Positions 34,046 through 48,732 of a stretch of DNA of 64,000 nt are shown here, piece after piece. Each line of letters opens with the position of its first letter. Positions within the stretch are counted from its first letter, which is position 1. A program made the translations under genes and the position numbers. The notes beneath the pieces were generated by a model. That model saw only the letters and a list, made by a program, of their open reading frames with translations. It did no database searches and was not told the DNA's origin. Source of the stretch: Astatotilapia calliptera (lineage: Eukaryota; Chordata; Actinopteri; Cichliformes; Cichlidae); assembly GCF_900246225.1 (NCBI RefSeq), contig NC_039308.1, forward strand, positions 33,652,256 through 33,716,255, in the 5' to 3' direction.

Positions 34046-34051
34046 GTAAGT
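34046..34051 (+). other. efna5: Splice donor of efna5 exon 1
   Basis: CCCCAA|GTAAGT is a strong match to the vertebrate donor consensus. It leaves two bases of codon 42 in exon 1, the same phase as in mammalian EFNA5. An in-frame TAA would follow immediately if the intron were retained. Confidence 0.92.
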
Positions 34052-37000
34052 AATCCCGCTATCCCACAGGGACGCAGCGACACGGAGCGGGGAGAGGGGG
34101 CTCTTTGTGCCCCGCCGGAGCGCCCTGTGCGCTGCCCCGTGTGCTGCCCCGTGTGCAGCAGTGCAAAAGGCTGATTGATCGGTTGAGGTGGTTACACTCT
34201 CAGCTCCATTTGTGGCATTACAGGTGCGCGCAACTGAAGGCAATGCACTTTAGGAAGCAAAGCAAAAACGTTAAATACTGATAATTTAATGGCTCAGCTG
34301 TTATCACACCTGTTTGTGTCCATGATGTAACGTTTGCCTTTTAAGTGCCACCATTTTTAAATCTTCAAACGCAAGCCTGGCAGATTGCTCGCTGCCTCAC
34401 TCACCTTAATAATTGTTGTCCTTGTTGATGGATTGTTGCATTGATTGAAGATTAATTGCCCCTCATGTCTGAGTCTTCTTTGTAATGAACCGTGCACATT
34501 TAGCAGCATAAATCTCCCCGTGACAGCTCCTCAACAACAAGGTGTTTTTACACAGGCTGTCATTTACGTGCTGTTATCCATTAATGCTCACTGTTTGCTC
34601 CACATTATCAGGCTGGAAATTTGAATGCAGAAGTGTTACAAGTGCTGCTGGGAATGCATTACTGTGCTGCTTTAAAAATAATGCTGAGCCGCTTGCAGTC
34701 TGCTGTCATCGATTAGAAATGACAGGATCGTTTTGGTGCCAAATGGAGACTCATCCTGTGAGGGATTGCTGATATTCCCTGTCAGTTTAGGGTTAATGTT
34801 ATTGATCTATCGCACTATCGCTGATAAATTGTAATCTGATGTGTTTCTTGCTTCCTGTTTGAGAGGTTTCTCCCAGAAACTTTTGCTTGGATCCTGAGGT
34901 GACATTTCTCCTCCGAAACTTCCTCTTGCTTGTGCCTGGGCGCCTCCCTCCCTCAGTGACTCAGTGCTTCACTTTTCCACCTTCAGCACCGGAGCACATA
35001 GTGATATGATGAGTGTTTGTCACTTTGTTTCAGCTTGAATACTTTCTTTATTAGCAGGCTGCAGTTTCAGAATGAGTCAATAAATAAATATTATATCAAC
35101 ATTTGCTCAGAGGCCAGGAACTGGTTTCTGGGCTTCAACAGTCAAAACACACATCAAGAGCCTTTGTATGTCTTTGTAATGGTCACCCTGAGGGCAAGTG
35201 TGTGTTACGGAGGAGTTAAACTGACAGGATGTTAATGATAGAAATGCAAATGCTGCAGCGGTGACATCAAAGGAGGTGATGCAGTTCTTGCTCTGCTGCT
35301 AACAGAAAGATATCTGAGTCTGATAACAGCCTTCTGTCACACTTGCTGGCTGCAGGTCCTCTCCTCCCTCCATTTTTGGCATTGAAGCAGTTCCCAGTTC
35401 CCAAGTCTAGTTTCTTGGTTGCCATGCTTCCCCCCCCACCCCCTTATCCAAGTGTCCCCTCCGCCTTGTCCGCCCTCCTCCTGGCCCATGCTGGGGCAGA
35501 CAATAAGCGGGTACACAGGGGTATTTCAGCAGCGGCCAAGGCACAGCGTGGCGCTCAGTCTTGTGAGAGATCCACACATGCTGAGGTCACACACTTGGTA
35601 GTAACCAGGCAAGTTGCGGGTTAAGCAGCACAGAGGGGACCGTTGTCAGGGTCAAAACCAGGGCAGTACCGCTGGCCATGGGGCCCGATGACGGGCCCAG
35701 CACGGCACCCTGCCTGGACTTTGTCTCGACAGAATAGGGACTAAATAAATGAGTAACTCTAAATGACTGTCTCCTTTTCCCATTCATGACTTTAATCTAA
35801 ACCTGACCCTTGCTGTATAATGTAAAAGAGGGCCATGCTAAAAAGCCCAGGGGCCCCTGACCCGCAGCAGAACTTAAGAGTATTCCATACAAGCTGGCGG
35901 GTGCTGAATCCCCGCTGTTTAATGTAACCATACTCAGTGTTGGAGTCCTGGGAACCTGCTGCGGTACAGTCCCAACTTCCAGATGAGCTTTCTTACCCCC
36001 CTCTTCTCCTGTTTCTGCTGCATATTTGACCAAAGTGAGGAAAAATGGCATCCGGAGCAGCAGTCCATACTCAGCCATTCATGAAATGCCCTACAGGAGC
36101 TCTGGAATTGAAATGGGAAGTGAGTCGTGAAAAATGGAAATGCTTTGACATTTTCATGTTTTTTCCATTGTTTCAGAGGAGCTGGAAGGAGCCATTTTTT
36201 GTAATTTCGATAAACGTTGCGTTCGTGTTTGCCTTGCTTTCATCTTGGGGAACAATCTTCCTGCGCTGATGCTCGGTGCTGATTAGGATCAGATGAGCGG
36301 GACTTGGAGCGGCGGTGGAGGGATTTACAGCCCTCAGGATGGCTCAGCCTTGCCTGGAGTTTGAAAAGCTTTCACAGTCAGTGACAGCGAGTCGCTGTGC
36401 TTGTATAAGCTACTTAATGAAATTAAAGAGAACTCCAGTATCAGGGAGACTTGTTAAAAAGAAACAGCTCACACATAATTGATATAATGACTTATAGTTA
36501 TTTTTTTAAATGTTAAATCCCTCAAAAAGAATTAAAAGGACTTCAGATTCTTGTCAGCTAAATCTGTCTGGTGTAAAGGCTGGAGGAGACAGAAACAATC
36601 TGTCCCATTAGTTTAAGGGGGTGTTAGCCGTGACGCACTTGGCTGCTATGCTGCTTTGGAAAGCAGCTAATTTGGATATAAACTTTAAAAATGCTGGTGT
36701 TTTACATAAATCTGCAAAGAGTGTGTGTCTCCTCTTAGGTCAGATATTGTCTGTGTGGTGGCCGTGCCGTTTGAGAAGGTTAATAAGAACTGTGTACTTA
36801 ATAAATTGTTCATAAAATATGAGTTTATTAAACGAATTATGTGTATCAACAGATGTGCAGAAAGCAATTTTGCAGACAAACTTTTGTGTTCTCAGGTTGC
36901 AAAACATTTTTCTGCTATTCACATTTACAGCCCAACCCTGATGGAAGATTTAGTGAGATTTACAGATGCACTAATATTCATAATAACACACCTCAGGGCG

Positions 37001-40000
37001 TTTTAGGACCTTGTTTCTGCAAAGTGATCCATTACTATTAGTATATTAGTGCATTAAAGCCAGTAAAACAGGCATATTGTGTCCATTACGTTATCTTTTG
37101 GGCCAGTTGAAACTCTCCTATGCTCCTGACACATGATATCATGAGACTATCCGCTTCTCTCAGGGTGTAACGGACCATTCCTGCTGCTCCGTAGAGCGGC
37201 GTTTTAGCCAGCTAGCCAGCTGCGAGCATGAAGATCCATTTGAGTGAGTCCACATCGTCAAGTGATGCTGAGCCCCAGCCACTTAAATCTGCGTTGGGAT
37301 TATTCTGGGGTTCCTTGGACGATTTTCTCCTCTGTAAGAAGTCTCTGGCCCCAAAAAACACCGAGAACTTCTCATTTAGAAGGAGAGAAACATATGATCA
37401 AAAATACAAAAAGTTTTTGAAATGTTGTTGGTGTATTTTCAGGTATTACAGTTAACTGCTGCTGCAATCTGCTTTAAAAAGTTGTACCAAATGTTTAAGA
37501 AATAACTTTAAATGTTTAGTTGAGCAGATCTTGGAGTGCCAACAAATATTTGTTAATGTCAAAGTAATAAAGCATTAATAACTTATCTATTACTATTAAT
37601 TTAACGTCTATCCTACCTTATAAAGTGTTTTCCTGTGAAGGTTTTAATGCTCACAACAGTATGGAGACCACCTTTAGTAATAACTATATGAAGTATGATG
37701 TGAAAACTAGCAATAAATCCAGTTGTGGTTTACAGGCCCTCAATAAATTTTATGAGATTATATTATTAAATGTTCACCTAGTGTGATCCATCCTCATAAA
37801 TGTAACATATGAAGCGTTTATTAAAAAAGTAACAGCAGGGTAAAAACAGCCCAGTCAAGGCAAGAAACCTGGAAAACAAAAACTGCAGCTTTTCCTTGTG
37901 GAAACACTCATGTAAGAAAAATGAGCCACAGATGTTCCTTGTCAGCTTAGTCGGCTGTGTCAGTAACCAAATGATGGAATAAAGTGAACGAGTTGGGTAT
38001 TTAGTGCTGCTCTGACAAGGAGCTATTAGCGAATTCCCCGCTCACCAGCTATTTAGCTGCTTCATTAAAGCCCACCCGGGTCCATATGGCCTGCATGCAG
38101 GCGTTGCCTTCGCCCAAGGTGTTTATTTGTTGCTGATAGGTGGGATCAACTGAGAATCAGGGCTGAGTTCCGACCCTAATCTCCCAAGCTGTTTGTGTCT
38201 CCGATGCCATGGAAACTGATACCCCTCGTCATCAAAGAACCTCATTGGGTGGGACTAACGACCTGACAGCTGGGCAGAGAGGGATTCCAGCATTCAGGGG
38301 GAGCACTGTCACCCCAGGGGTTTCCTTTAATCCTTGATAATGCTCATCCAAAGCTTTCCACAGCAGATGCAACATATTTCTCCATAAGATAGTCAAAGAA
38401 TCTTTTCAGTGGCCTATTTTCATGTATAAGTGTTCACTTAAAAGACCTCTCTGATGATTGGCCGTTTGCAGTGAAACCCTCCGCGTGCACAGTTCTCCTC
38501 ATGGCAGAATGACCTCCGATATTTGTTTTTCCTACACCGCTCTCTTTTTAATCTCCACTTAAAGAAACAATACTCCATTTTTCACTTGGTGGCGAGTTGA
38601 TGTTGTGATAGTTTCCCAGTGGCATTGTGAGTTGCCCCATTTGCATTGTTCCCAGTGTTTACCCTCGCTTTCCCCTCTCAGCCTTTTCCCGGCTCCCTGC
38701 TGCTTGGTTCCGCTTGGATTAAAAACGGACACAAAAAGGCAACCATGTCCAAATATTGACTGGGTCTCAGGACCGTAGTCCTCTCCCAGCGCTGGCACAG
38801 AACACCTGAAAGGCCGCTATTGTTCCAATCGTACTCAGCAGCCCATAGCCGGCTTTTTAGCTATGCAGAGACAGAGAGGAGGAGACGGGAGAGGTGGAAG
38901 TGAAGAGTGTGTGTGTGCTATCTAAGGTGGGGCAGGGGGTTTCTACGGAGAAACTTACACATAAGAGGCCAGAGGCTACAGCAGGGGAACAGTGTCCAGG
39001 CCGCGGCATCCCAGGGTGGGGTCAGAATCAGTGTTTCCACCCTGAGGAAGTATCAGTCTCAAAAGGCATCAAAGAGAGCAGAGCAAATGTGATTTCCTGC
39101 ACCGGGGGCTTCAGAAACTGTCAATAAACTGAGCACGAGAGGCATCTTATCTGAGGTTTACCTTCCATTTTATTACAGAGTGCAGAAGCATTAAGCCCGC
39201 TCACAGCACTTCAGTCTCTCAGTGCATGAAATGAAAGAGCGTCAAATCTCAGATAAGAAATCTCCCATATTCAACTTCTCATATGTCTGTTTCCTACCAC
39301 TCTGTGTACTTTAATCAGTAGTACCTTACAGAATGTACTTCAGGAAGGCTGAACCTTCGGGTCAATTAAACCGGGAGCTTTATAGTCTCAGTTTTCTGCA
39401 AAGAGGGGGAAAGCTTTCCTGCGGAGACCCGTCAATCTACATGCCATCTGTGACTGCCTGGAGAGTGAAGCTGCCTCAATCCTCCCTTTATGCTCTGACT
39501 AAAGACTCCCTCATGGTACTGCGTTGGTGCTATGCGGAGTTTTGCATATATACATCTACCTGTTATAGTAGTCTGCTGCCACTTGGGGGCTGTTTCATAA
39601 ATATGTGGAATGCCTAGAAATATAGACAACTGCAAAAAGGTTTATGGTTTAAGCCAATCTTTCAGCCTGAGCGTGGTCACTGCTAATGGGTGACTAGCTG
39701 TTGGCCTTTTGTAGGAACGACCACAAATGTGTCTCCATCGCTTCTGTTGTTGGTTCAACTCCCACAATTCTTACACACTGTCATCAGCGTGGGACCATAA
39801 ATCAGCCTTAATAAGGGCACGGCCCCAGGCTGCCAGGGAGTGACTGACAGGAAGCAGTGACTAAAGCTTGTGTAGCGGGTTTACTGGTTTACAGCAGTAT
39901 CTCTTTTGAGGTCCAGCACAGTGAATGCACTGTAGATACAGCAACATATCGATGCATCTCATTTTCCTTCGCCATTTTTGTTTTTCATTGCCAGATTTTC

Positions 40001-41640
40001 CATCTTTTTTTATTCTAAATAGTTTTAGTTTCATATTCGTGAGAGAGAAAAAACAGCTGACAGTGCAGCACCACGACACCAAACAGATTGCAAGAGATAT
40101 CAGCTCACTTTAAGAATTTTCAGGAATCAATGCTGGAGAAAAATCACACTTAGTGGAAAAAATTATCTGTTGACCAAAATTTGAATACAACCTCATTTCG
40201 GCAAAGCAGGGGAAAAGGCTGATAGTAGTCTAGATGACTGTGTGTTAAATTACTGCAGTTCTCCGAAAATTTTAAGTAAAATTACTCCAAGAGTCAGAAA
40301 AATCTAAAGTAGTGCAAAAAAAAAAAAAATCCTAAGAAGTGTAATTTCATGGTACACGATTAGATGGATTTATGGGATAAACATTGATATACTGAAAGAA
40401 TAATAAGCTATGCATAATTCAGCAATGATTAAAATCAATCATTAAATCTCCAATAGAGCACCTCAGGAAATCTGAAAATGTCTTTGCATGTAAAATAATA
40501 ATAAAAAATCTCCTTTACATCATCAAAAGACTTTTTAAAGAATAATGCCACTTCTTGGATTTAAAGAAGTGAAAAAAAGTCAGCCAATGAGGTATTAATT
40601 TAATTCGAGATACTTGTGAACGTGTGGTAAGAATTTTCTAACGCTTAGTATTTGCAAAAAATACCAAAATGAAAAACATCTGCCGAATACAATAAATTCA
40701 ACTTGTTTTCAGTACAAATCAACGTTTCAAGTGTTTCGAAAGAAAGAAGAAAAAAGCAACTCAAGAGCATTAAAAGTGTATTTTCACAAAAGTTTAAAAG
40801 AAAAACGGCCTTATAGTTTTATAGTACAGTGTGAGTTACTTTTACTACAAATTCTCTCAAATCATTCTTTCTTGAAAAAGATCAAAGTAGTTCAATTAAA
40901 ATCATAGAGGAAAGAAAAACTACCCAGTTCTTGAATTTTATAAAGCGAAAAAATCTGCCCTTGCAGCATAACTAAAAATTCACACACATGTAAAATGTAT
41001 GTGAATGTCGATATTATGCTTGGTAATTTGCACGAATGAAGAAAAAAGTCAGTTTGTTGCACTTTTAGGTTTCTTGAAATAGACTAAAAAAGGGTGCTAG
41101 AGTCTAGAGTGGCTCTTGACATATAGAAAAATGTGCTTACTGTACATTTGAAAATGTATACTTTGCATCAACATGCGTCAGTTTTGTGAGGAATTCAGTA
41201 AAAGTGAGTGCAAGTTGAAAAAAGACAGAAAACGGTAAACATCATCTTTCGGTTTAGGAAAAGTGGAAAGTAGAAAAATGCTTATGCAACAAAACTTGTG
41301 TCAAGTTTTAGAAAAAGAAACCCGAATGAGGCAAAATGCCATTAAAAGTTTTTTGATCTAGTGAAAGTAAAGAATGAGCCAGAGCCTTTCACACATTGTC
41401 CTGTCAATCATGCAAATCTGCTCAGAATCTAGACCAAGAAAAGGCAGATTACAGGACCAGACTCTAGAAAGCATCAATAAATCATGTCTAGATCGGTACA
41501 ATTAGATTTTTGTAGCTGATTTTTAAGAGTTGTGATTAAAGATGAACCAGAAATAATGTAAAATGTGAAAAATACCAATTTGTTTCAGGGAACCGGTTGT
41601 AATATATGTATATTTTTTTTTCTTCAGATTTTTTCCCTTT
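34052..41640 (+). other. efna5: efna5 intron 1, proximal part
   Basis: This is noncoding sequence. The first 250 bp remain CpG-rich, then composition falls. From about 36400 to 41640 it is strongly AT-rich with many A runs, the most extreme at 40310-41350. C runs occur at 35429-35445. No exon, RNA gene or confident transposon is recognised, and short frames in all registers lack domains. Confidence 0.6.
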
Positions 41641-44600
41641 GTGTTGAAGAAATAAAACTTTAACTGTGACTTAGCAGATCCTCGATAAGATCCATAAGAG
41701 TTCAGATCAGATACTGTGAGAGTTTGGCTTCTTGCGTTTGATATGCGTGACAGTCACTGTGTTAGTGGGAGACTCTTCAGGCCTGATCTCACACCGTCTC
41801 ACTCCACTGCACAGAGCTTCACTTTTCTGCCGTTTTAATCTTAGCGGGCCTTTTTTGTGTGTATGTGTGTGTGTGTGCTCTTTAAATGTGAGTGGTGAAA
41901 TGGCATCCCCTGTGTCTTTGTAGGCACCGGTGAGGGTATTAGCAAAGAGGCTCTAAGGGGCTTAAGAGGTCAGCCTCCCCTTTGTGTGGAGACACAAAAC
42001 ACTTCCTGTGAGACCCTTCACCCCTCTCTGTTCTTCCCTCAGAAAGCCAGGCCCTGCCTGACCATTCACATTAATCAGTCTTAACTCCTAATGACTGCAG
42101 TAAAGCTTCAAAAAAGTGCCTCCAAAAAAGTCCTAAGAGCCACTAAGCTGCTAACAGACTGGGCACGGCTGCCGCTGTTTGCAGGGCATCACTTAATATC
42201 AAAGATGGCAGGGTGGTTGCCCAGCCATCCTGGCGTCCCTTTCCGGACTCCAAAAACTGTCGAGACGTGCGTGCCGATTGTTTCTTAAATTGTGTGCCAC
42301 CGTTCACACTAAAATCATCAGTTTTGGAGGAAAATGTGTGGGTACTGTGTGAATTATTGAGCCAGATTACCTCATGCAAACCCAGTGCCAGTCAACTTTA
42401 ATCCATTTTTCTTGATTGTAATGCGTTTTTTGGCCTCACTCTATGTTGTTTCTTACCAGAAAGTAAGAAGAAGAAAAGTGCTGGAAACAAAAGTTCAAAT
42501 GAAGTTGCTTAACTGGGACTTTTCAGGAGTTACGACCGATAAAATGACTTGACAACAGTGATAAATTTTTGCTTTAATGAAGTTACAGGTGTATTTTACT
42601 AAGTAAATGAATCAGGTGGAAAAGTTTTCTTTGACATGTTTGGATTATTTAAAAGTGAATTAGTCTCCTTGAGCTTCTTTTTTTGTTTTAGACTGATGAG
42701 GATAAAGGTTTGATTTTTTTCTGACGCAGCAAAGAAAAAGGTTTTGCTGTCTCCTCTGGTTTAAGACAAATGGATGTAATGAGAAAATTGGCACTTCGGT
42801 GGATTCAAATCATACACAATTACATCTGAAACCTAAACTGGCTTCAGATATATGCTTGATGAAAAGCAAATGTGATCATTTTGACAGCAGGGGCCAAACC
42901 TCCAAGTCAGTGTTTCTGGAACTAAATTTGGGTCAGTGCGGCTTTTGGAGGGAGGCCTGAAACGAAAAGTATGCGTACCTCCTCAATGGGACGATATTTC
43001 CTGATTTTAAACGGCTGCTGACTTTGGGTTTTCTGTGTATCTTGGAAGAAATTAGACAAAGCTGATGTGTGAGCGTGTTACTGTTCCAGTCAGTTTGTTG
43101 AATCATGTGTGATTCACAGAGCGATGAAGCTCTCAGAGCTTCACGTACCATAGGCATATTTTTTTTTTGTTGGTTTTAGCCACAAAGACAAACCAAAATA
43201 TCCCTGATGAACCAAAAGCTTTTGTGGGAGACTCTGCTGCTGCCTAATTGCTTTTGTTTCTCGGGTTCAAATGTCTCGTGTAATCGTTTTGGTATGGGGG
43301 TTTATCTGATGTTGGTTAAGAGCTGTGATTTTTTCATACCACAACAGAGAAGGCTTTTTAGCTGTTTGGCCATTTTCAGACTCCTGCGGTGAAAAATATT
43401 GACTGTTATTTATCTGCATGTGTTGTTTAGTGAACTTGGTGTGGCTTTGCGGGACCTTTCGTGGGGCTCGCCGGCCTGTTGAAACTCAAAAGTGTTTCCT
43501 CCTGTTGGATTTCAGCAGACTTGGTGCTTTGGGACCCATGAAATATTAAAAAAGCTGTTTGTGATCTCACGATAGAGCCTGGACAAACCTTCACACGCAA
43601 ACCAGGAGAAATCCAGGTCAGGACCGCCATGACTTTAGCACAAGGGTCGACACGATGTTGGCCTTTTTAAAAAAAATTATTATTTCTCACAAATCCTTTC
43701 CTGGCCTCTGTTGCTTTGGTGATGAATGACTGTGATTAAATTGTTTTTGGTATTTTATCACTGTACAGCTCGAACTTCAGGGCCATTAATTGAAATCTCA
43801 GACTGCCAAGATCTGTACACTTTCCATAGACGTGGCTGACTGACTTCCCCTCCTCTTCGCCTTTTTCTCTGCGGTGTGTGGCGGAGCGGTGCAGCACAGG
43901 CAGCCATTTTCCAAATTCGACTCCATTTTGTTTCAGGGGAAAAAAAAGTAGGTTACGAATCCCGGGCTATCACATTCCATGCTACTGATCCTGGCGTATT
44001 TTACGCCTCCTACCGAGTCCTTAAAGTCAGGTTTTCTTCAATCGAGCGCAAAGAATCTTTTAAAATATTCCTTGTTTTTTTTCCCCGAGAATCTTTTAAA
44101 CGATTCCTTTTTTTCAAGAATATTTTAAAAGTTTCGTTTTGACGTCTGGTGAAAATGAGATTTTTTTCTGCGTTGCCAAAATTAATTTTCACTTCTCTGA
44201 AGATAATTCAGGTTTTTTGGACTCTGTTATGGAGGGAAATTATTTGACAAATAGAATTTTTGTATTACTGGAGATAAAAATGTTTATTGTACGTCTGGAG
44301 CTTAAACTTTAACAGAAAATAGATAAAGGCTAAAAGCAGCACAGTAACTATCAAAATTAGCATGAAACACTAAACGAGACAACTGCAACTTTTCCCGCCC
44401 TTAAAAAGAGTCAAAAAGACTCGACATGTGCACTGAAATGAAACCAGATTAAACAAATATTGGAAAATGACGTGACTTCTAGTGTAGTTTTGATTTCTTG
44501 AGGCTTTTTCGAGCACTCCAGCCTCAAATGAATCAAAATTCAAGTCCAGTTAGAAAGAAGCTAGTTCAACAATGAGGGCAGGAAAAGTTTAGCATCTTAA

Positions 44601-47600
44601 AATTCTGCTTTTTCACCTTGTTGTTCATGCTGCTTCTGATTGACCCACTAACACAATGCTGAGCATACACGGTGCGTTTGATTTTTGCACGAACCCTTCG
44701 GTGTGCGCCGCCACAGCTGCCCTTACATGAGCTGGTACCTTGGCTCATATCACTGGTCGCAGCAATGGCAGCAGCACGGTGGGAACACGCGGGCAGACGC
44801 TGCGAGCGCTCGCGCTGATGATCCCCTTTTATGTCTTGGCTCCATCAAGGCTCTGAGTTATTCTAGTGCATAATTGATGGAGGAGTTAGAATAGCAGAAG
44901 TAATGCGATGAGAGGGTGCAGCCAAGCGGAGCGAAGGATCGCGTGCGTGGGGCTGCAAACATTGCAGGGGACGAGAGGAGGGCATCTGGCGTAACAGGTC
45001 CCAGCGCTGAGTCGACACAGCCTATGTCACCGTCTCAGCCAATCGCTGCTCTCCTCTTCCCTGCCAATGAGACTTCTCCGCCAGAGCGGAGTACTACGTT
45101 CTCATGAATCACACAAGAAGCTGTTATCAGCTGTTATTACCCCTCTTATGCACTGGTTTTAATCTTCAACTTGACGATGTTTAGCTAAGATAAATTTAGT
45201 GGTAGTTCTACTCTGATTGGTTTGGAATGCAGTAAATAACTTTGGGGTATTTTTGGCCCCAGAAAGCTTTCTTTGTCCCCGTAGTGCATTTCTTTAGGTC
45301 GACTGCGGGATCAGCAGGGGCAGGGTGGATATCACACCTAGACGAGCACCTACAAAGAAAAACTAATGGCCCAACAAGCCCGCATTGTCTGTTTAACAAA
45401 AGGGACAAGGTCACAGATAACCTGCCACATCCGACATCAAAGACTCTGAGGAAAGGCTTAAAGAACAGGCGAGGAGACGGCTAAAGTTTCACTGCGGTTT
45501 AACGTCAAATAGTTATTAGACCAACAGGAAAGTAAAGGGATAAATAAACTGAATATTAAAAACACTCACAAAAAGTTTTCTTTAATTTCTTGGAGAAAGA
45601 AGTTACGTTCAGACTTAAATAAAAGCTACAAATATTCAATTTACAAAGGTAGTCATGAGTTAATACTTGATTTAATCCAGCTCATAAATCACTCTAATTT
45701 ACCCTTGCATACATGAAAATGTAGCTGTTTTTGATGAGGGTTTTTTAAAGTTTCAGGGAATTGGAATGATGGAATGAACAGATTAAGTCAAGAAAATTCC
45801 CCAACGTTAAAAATACTTAAACATTAATCACTGCTTTTGCTGAAAAATTACTGCTTTAAAAAGAAAATATAGGATTAGAGTGAACTAAGTGGAAAATATG
45901 TTGATTATTGCAGTTTAATAAGCACAGCCAAACCACCGATTTTCTATAAAACCTTTCATGGAACTAGTTTCTCTTACTCAGACCATATGATTCCTACATA
46001 TACTGAGTTTGTTGTGTTTGAATTAGTCTCTTATGCAGTGTTTTAAAGTGCAAAATCGCTCACAGCTAATGGGAATTTATTGCAGCTTCACAGGCATAGA
46101 AAGTGTTTTTTTTAATTATCCAGCAGGCAGCGTAATAAAAACAGTAAGTTGTGCAGAGTTTTTGCGTGTGGCTCTGCAGACAGTAGCCGGTGGCTGAAGT
46201 CGGCTCTGAAACACAGACCTGTCCAGCGGAGCACTTAGAGGCCACTGGACCGGGAGTGTGCCTATTAAGATCATAAAATCTCGCTCATAAAGATGTTTTA
46301 TTTGTTTCCTGAATGTGCCGTTTGCTTAGGTTTCCATCAGAAGTCTTTATGGCTCAGTACTCATATTTCTGTCTCTGGACGGAGGTGACTATTAAGTTTT
46401 AGTGCACTTCTGTAAGTTTCAAAAGCCTGGTCACCAAAAGTTCACTAATTATTTTTTCTTTGCATCATCGTACTAAAAAAACCCCAAAAAATACAACTCG
46501 ATGTTGTGGAATAAAAATCACAGAAAGGTGTCATTTTTTTTTCTTTTTTTATGTCAGGGGTTATATATTTGTTACAGGGAAGAGAAGTTAAAAAAATATT
46601 TTTCGTTAAATGTATAGTTTAGGAGCTGAATCAGCAACTTTAAGTAAATGTACAAAACTATATTAATAACTGTACTTGCATCTACAATAAATATGATCAT
46701 ATGTCTTCATATGTCTTTTACATAGTCAAACAAAAAACAGTTATACATTTGTAACTAAAATATGTAAAAAAGTACAATTTATATCAACATACATGTATTT
46801 TTATTAAAAATAATTGAAGTTCATATTTTTCTCTGCAACTCAATTCATAGTTCATATGTATACATATATATTTATTATACAAGGTGAGTCAAAATAAGTT
46901 TTAAAGATATTATTTTTAGCACACATAAATAGCATTTCAAAACAGTCTTGAGCATTGATATGTAAGTTTGTAGTTTACTAGTTGTCTTAGACTTTTACTG
47001 TGACATATGACAGTATGGTGCTGTAAACTTGATTTAAATAATAAAATTCGAAAGAAATTAAATGTAATGTTAAAGTCAAAGATTTTAATAATTTAGGAAC
47101 ATTTTTTATATCATGAAAAAATGTTAAAACAAAAATGTAGTCAATGTAAGCCTCCATTTATGTTTTAAATTTTCATTCAAATGTGGATTTTTTTTAATCT
47201 TTCAATAAAGCATTCAGATGTTTAAATCTTATGACTGCTTAGCCTAAATTATGGGGGGGGGGAAAATTTCTTTGATCATTTTTCAAAGGCGAACTGGATT
47301 TGGAATGAACCTCGCCTTAATGCCGCCATGTCTCGTTGGTTTCCCCTTCTGTCGCTTTACCTCAATTTCACTTATTTTGAACCTCTCTGATTATTGGCTG
47401 GAATAAAAGGAAAGAATTGATTGAAGAAGAAGAGGATGGGGGGAAAATGGACTTGGACTTGGGTGTCGAAGTCCTGTGACTGCTTCTTTGGGTCACATGG
47501 TCTTTCCAGAAGTAGTGCTGGTGAGGTCTAGACACGCGATACACAGGGGGGTTAGAGAAACACGCCGGCTAAGACGTCACACACATTTACCATCCACCAA

Positions 47601-48684
47601 TCCACTCCTGTATGGAGGCAGGCCCATTCTAAATTTTGCCCAGCAACCCAGCAGTGTAGTGGGAGATGTGGTGCTGTGATGCAGCACGACTCTTTGACAC
47701 ACTTCTTGACTTTTCCAATTAGTAGCTATTATTTAGCGATTATTTGAAATCACTGCAAATAAAATTTTGATTCTGTGTGGGCCGAAAGTTTGCGTCAACT
47801 TTGTTATAATGATGTTAATTGTTATTTCGGGTGAAATCAAATCAACTTGCGAGGCCAAAGCGCCAGCTGAGAAGTCTTTTTTAACAATCTGCCGATATTT
47901 CGTCCATGTCGTTAAAAACCTTCAAAATGTTCAAAATTTGGTTAAAACCCTGCACACTACAGTGAAAATGGGTAAAATGCAAATTTGATCCAAGCACCCC
48001 CCCACCACCTTCCCTGATACCCCCACCACTGCACCCATAAGGGAAAAAAAAACTGGGTGTGTTCTTGTAGAAAGTCACCAATCAGGATTAAATCATAACC
48101 CCTCAGCAGCCAATGAGCCATGGACCAGCTGTGCTTTCATTGGCCCGCAGAGCACTGATAACCAGAACTGTGCCAGATACACCAGGGTAGAAATAACCCA
48201 GAATTACTGTAGCCTGAAGGGAGCAAAGCTCTTAATGCAGCATGTTGAATCCATGCTGCAGAAGCCTGCTGCTTTCTGGGAGATGTAAACTGTATGGTTA
48301 CTATGTACTGTGGCACACATACACACTGTTGCAGTGCCCATGACGTGATAGAAATGTTAGATGGTTACATGGAGCTGAGTTTGCTTTTTTTGCTTCCACA
48401 CCTCCTTACTTACTCTGATTTTTATTTCTCACTTTGCTTTTTAATGAGAATCCAAAACGAATGACGACAAAACCGAATTTGCAAAATACTAACGTGCAGC
48501 TGCAATATGACTTTATTAGAGAAACTGCCTTTGTATAGGTCAGGGTTAAATCAGTGCGGACCCTGTTTTAGAAACACAAACTCTAATATTGAAAATGTAT
48601 GCTGTCTCCCAGCTTTGCTGTCCAAATGTTAAAATATGTCAGAAGTCACAGAACTTCGATGGAAAATTCACTTAAGAAAAAAAG

Positions 48685-48686
<2 letters not shown>
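41641..48686 (+). other. efna5: efna5 intron 1, second part
   Basis: No exon is recognised. The segment 44650-45080 is GC-richer and starts with GCTGAGCATACACGGTGCG, which resembles the terminus of a nonautonomous DNA element, but no partner end was found. The segment 46480-47250 is extremely AT-rich. A run of ten G lies at 47253-47262. Confidence 0.5.
44053..44140. repeat. Three degenerate GAATCTTTTAAA direct repeats
   Basis: GAATCTTTTAAAATATTCCT (44053), GAATCTTTTAAACGATTCCT (44089) and GAATATTTTAAAAGTTTCG (44118) are spaced 36 and 29 bp apart with T-rich spacers. This looks like a small local duplication. Confidence 0.6.

Positions 48687-48687
<1 letters not shown>

Positions 48688-48729
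<42 letters not shown>
48688..48729. repeat. (TA)n microsatellite
   Basis: An uninterrupted TA array of about 42 bp in intron 1. Such arrays readily form cruciforms and vary in length. Confidence 0.95.

Positions 48730-48732
<3 letters not shown>

Noticed and set aside
33968..34174. Alternative frame overlapping efna5 exon 1
   Set aside because: It is in a different register from the ephrin reading frame and crosses the strong donor at 34046.
44650..44690. GCTGAGCATACACGGTGCG, resembling a DNA transposon terminus
   Set aside because: No inverted partner was found within several kilobases, so no element can be delimited.
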